Source: VRUE01 sp036376915 (GTDB lineage Bacteria; Actinomycetota; Thermoleophilia; Solirubrobacterales; 70-9). Taken from it: a DNA stretch of 35,514 bases. Shown here piece by piece: positions 34,233 through 35,514 of the stretch. The translations under genes were made by a program, and so were the position numbers. Numbering within the stretch: position 1 is the stretch's first letter; each line of letters opens with the position of its first letter. Location of the stretch: contig DASUZK010000017.1 in NCBI GenBank assembly GCA_036376915.1, positions 1 through 35,514 on the forward strand. Reading direction: 5' to 3'. The notes beneath the pieces are model-generated. The model ran no database searches. It was not told the DNA's origin and saw nothing but the letters and a program-made list of their open reading frames with translations.

Positions 34233-35462
34233 GTGGTTGACTTCACCCTCACCGACGAGCAGAAGGATCTGCGCGAGATGGCGCACAACTTCGCGGAGAA
34301 TGAGATCCGCAAGGTGGCCTGGGAGTACGACAAGGACGGCGCCTGGCCCCAGGACATCATCGAGAAGGCCTGGGAGGTGGGGCTGATGAACACCCACATC
34401 CCCGAGGCCTACGGCGGCCCCGGCCTCGACTACCTCTCCGGCTGCCTGATCGAGGAGGAGATGGGCTGGGGGTGCTCCGGCATCGGCACCAGCCTGATGG
34501 CCAACGGCCTCGCCTCGGCGCCGATCACCCTCGGCGGCTCCGAGGAGACGAAGAAGAAGTACCTCGGCATGCTCTGCGAGGAGCCGAAGCTCGCCTCCTT
34601 CTGCCTGACCGAGCCCGACGCCGGCTCCGACGTCTCGGGGATGAAGACCAAGGCCGTGAAGAAGGGCGACAAGTACGTCATCAGCGGCTCCAAGTGCTTC
34701 ATCACCAACGGCACCTACGCCGACTACTTCACGGTCTACGCCAAGACCGATCCCGAGGGCGGGCACCGCGGGATCAGCGCCTTCGTCGTCGACGCCGACC
34801 TCCCCGGGGTCTCTGTCGACAAGAAGGAGGACAAGATGGGCCAGCGGGCCTCCAACACCGCGACCATCTCCTTCGACGAAGTCGAGATTCCCGCCGAGAA
34901 CCTGCTCGGCGAGGAAAACAAGGGCTTCAAGCTGGCGATGATGACGCTCGACCGCACCCGTCCCGGCGTCTCGGCGATGGCGGTCGGCATCGGCCGCGCC
35001 GCGCTCGAGTACGCCACGGACTACTCCAAGGAAAGGGTCCAGTTCGGCGTGCCGATCGCGATGCACCAGGCGATCCAGTTCATGATCGCCGACATGGCGA
35101 CCAAGGTCGAGGCCGCGCGCCTGCTGGTCTGGAACTCCGCGGTCCTGCTCGACCAGGGCGTCCGCAACAGCAAGGTCTCCTCGATGGCCAAGCGCTTCGC
35201 CGCCGACTCGGCGATGGAGATCACCGTCGACGCCGTGCAGGTCTACGGCGGCTACGGCTTCATCAAGGAGTACCCGGTGGAGAAACTGATGCGCGATGCC
35301 AAGATCATGCAGCTCTACGAGGGCACCAGCCAGATCCAGCGCCTCGTGATCGCCAAAGAAGTGCTGCTGCCGCGCAGCGTGGACGAGCCCACGCCCGAGG
35401 CCGAAGCGAAGGCCAAGGCCGCCGAGAGCAGCCAGTCCGAGCAGGCAGCCGCCACGGTCTAG
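34233..35462 (+). CDS. Acyl-CoA dehydrogenase
   Basis: 409 residues from GTG 34233, set by AAAAGGAG 9 nt upstream; an ATG at 34179 would add 18 residues without homology. An FAD flavoprotein that makes the alpha-beta double bond in acyl-CoA. Signatures are LASFCLTEPDAGSDVSGMKT (FAD and substrate binding), GSKCFITNG, RVQFGVPIAMHQAIQFMIAD and QVYGGYGFIKEYPVEKLMRD. The catalytic Glu is E363 in MQLYEGTSQIQR, the position found in short- and medium-chain enzymes. The C-terminal 25 residues are an Ala/Glu/Lys-rich tail. The TetR-type palindrome upstream suggests control by fatty-acid or acyl-CoA level. Confidence 0.93.
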   Translation: MVDFTLTDEQKDLREMAHNFAENEIRKVAWEYDKDGAWPQDIIEKAWEVGLMNTHIPEAYGGPGLDYLSGCLIEEEMGWGCSGIGTSLMANGLASAPITLGGSEETKKKYLGMLCEEPKLASFCLTEPDAGSDVSGMKTKAVKKGDKYVISGSKCFITNGTYADYFTVYAKTDPEGGHRGISAFVVDADLPGVSVDKKEDKMGQRASNTATISFDEVEIPAENLLGEENKGFKLAMMTLDRTRPGVSAMAVGIGRAALEYATDYSKERVQFGVPIAMHQAIQFMIADMATKVEAARLLVWNSAVLLDQGVRNSKVSSMAKRFAADSAMEITVDAVQVYGGYGFIKEYPVEKLMRDAKIMQLYEGTSQIQRLVIAKEVLLPRSVDEPTPEAEAKAKAAESSQSEQAAATV

Positions 35463-35485
35463 CCACCCCTTCACCGCCGACGGGC

Positions 35486-35514
35486 CGATACGTCAATGCA
35501 TAGTTGACGTATCG
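35486..35514. terminator. Hairpin after the acyl-CoA dehydrogenase gene
   Basis: Perfect 11-bp arms (35486-35496 with 35504-35514) around TGCATAG, ending at the window edge. It is either a terminator or, given the TTGACGTATCG arm, part of an operator for the next gene outside the window. Confidence 0.5.

Overview
This is GC-rich chromosomal DNA from an actinobacterium, most probably an uncultured member of the Thermoleophilia (Solirubrobacterales-like). The evidence is the strong GC3 codon use, an actinobacterial IHF-type protein, YrbE/YrbE/Mkl transporter genes, several small proteins that I recognise only as conserved in this lineage, many GTG/TTG starts, and TAnnnT boxes placed just upstream of start codons as expected for leaderless transcripts. 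I see no tRNA, rRNA, CRISPR, phage or insertion-sequence genes.

Positions 1-2580 are an accessory block. It holds three tandem paralogues of a secreted, eight-cysteine protein of about 200 residues. Each has a repeated upstream segment, a hairpin beside its Shine-Dalgarno sequence and its own terminator. The mature domains carry 47 TTA leucine codons, while the rest of the window nearly lacks them. Positions 2580-2814 hold nothing I recognise.

Positions 2815-10471, on the minus strand, encode cobalamin-dependent methionine synthase, a GabD2-like aldehyde dehydrogenase, a small lipoprotein, and a translationally coupled pair made of a lipoprotein and a PQQ-type sugar dehydrogenase. Positions 10589-14569 (+) hold an MCE-type lipid ABC transporter core (two YrbE permeases and an Mkl/MlaF ATPase, with no MCE protein), then a membrane-anchored thioredoxin-fold protein and a B3/B4-domain protein. 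Positions 14669-15952 hold two uncharacterised genes and an mIHF-like nucleoid protein.

Positions 16205-18634 are a divergent pair: an alpha-oxoamine synthase resembling bacterial serine palmitoyltransferase, and a large GNAT-type protein of the family that, from memory, includes bacterial ceramide synthase. They share one tiny promoter region with overlapping -10 boxes. Next come a small membrane protein coupled to an AlkA-like glycosylase, and a PAS-GAF-GGDEF-EAL cyclic-di-GMP enzyme behind a sigma-28-like promoter.

Positions 22206-26446 hold a thiamine-precursor-type ABC transporter (ThiY, ThiX, ThiZ), a divergent TauE/SafE permease and an Rrf2 regulator. Positions 26457-29385 (-) are a MoxR ATPase, VWA protein and DUF4389 operon. 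Positions 29408-32868 (+) hold a small membrane protein, a lipoprotein and two cation/calcium exchangers. Positions 32914-34069 (-) form a three-gene overlapping operon ending in a Bcp peroxiredoxin. An acyl-CoA dehydrogenase with a TetR-type palindrome closes the window.

Two families of dispersed intergenic hairpins occur. One is an 87-nt element present twice with compensatory stem changes. The other is a CTTCCGGTGCGC-type hairpin present twice.
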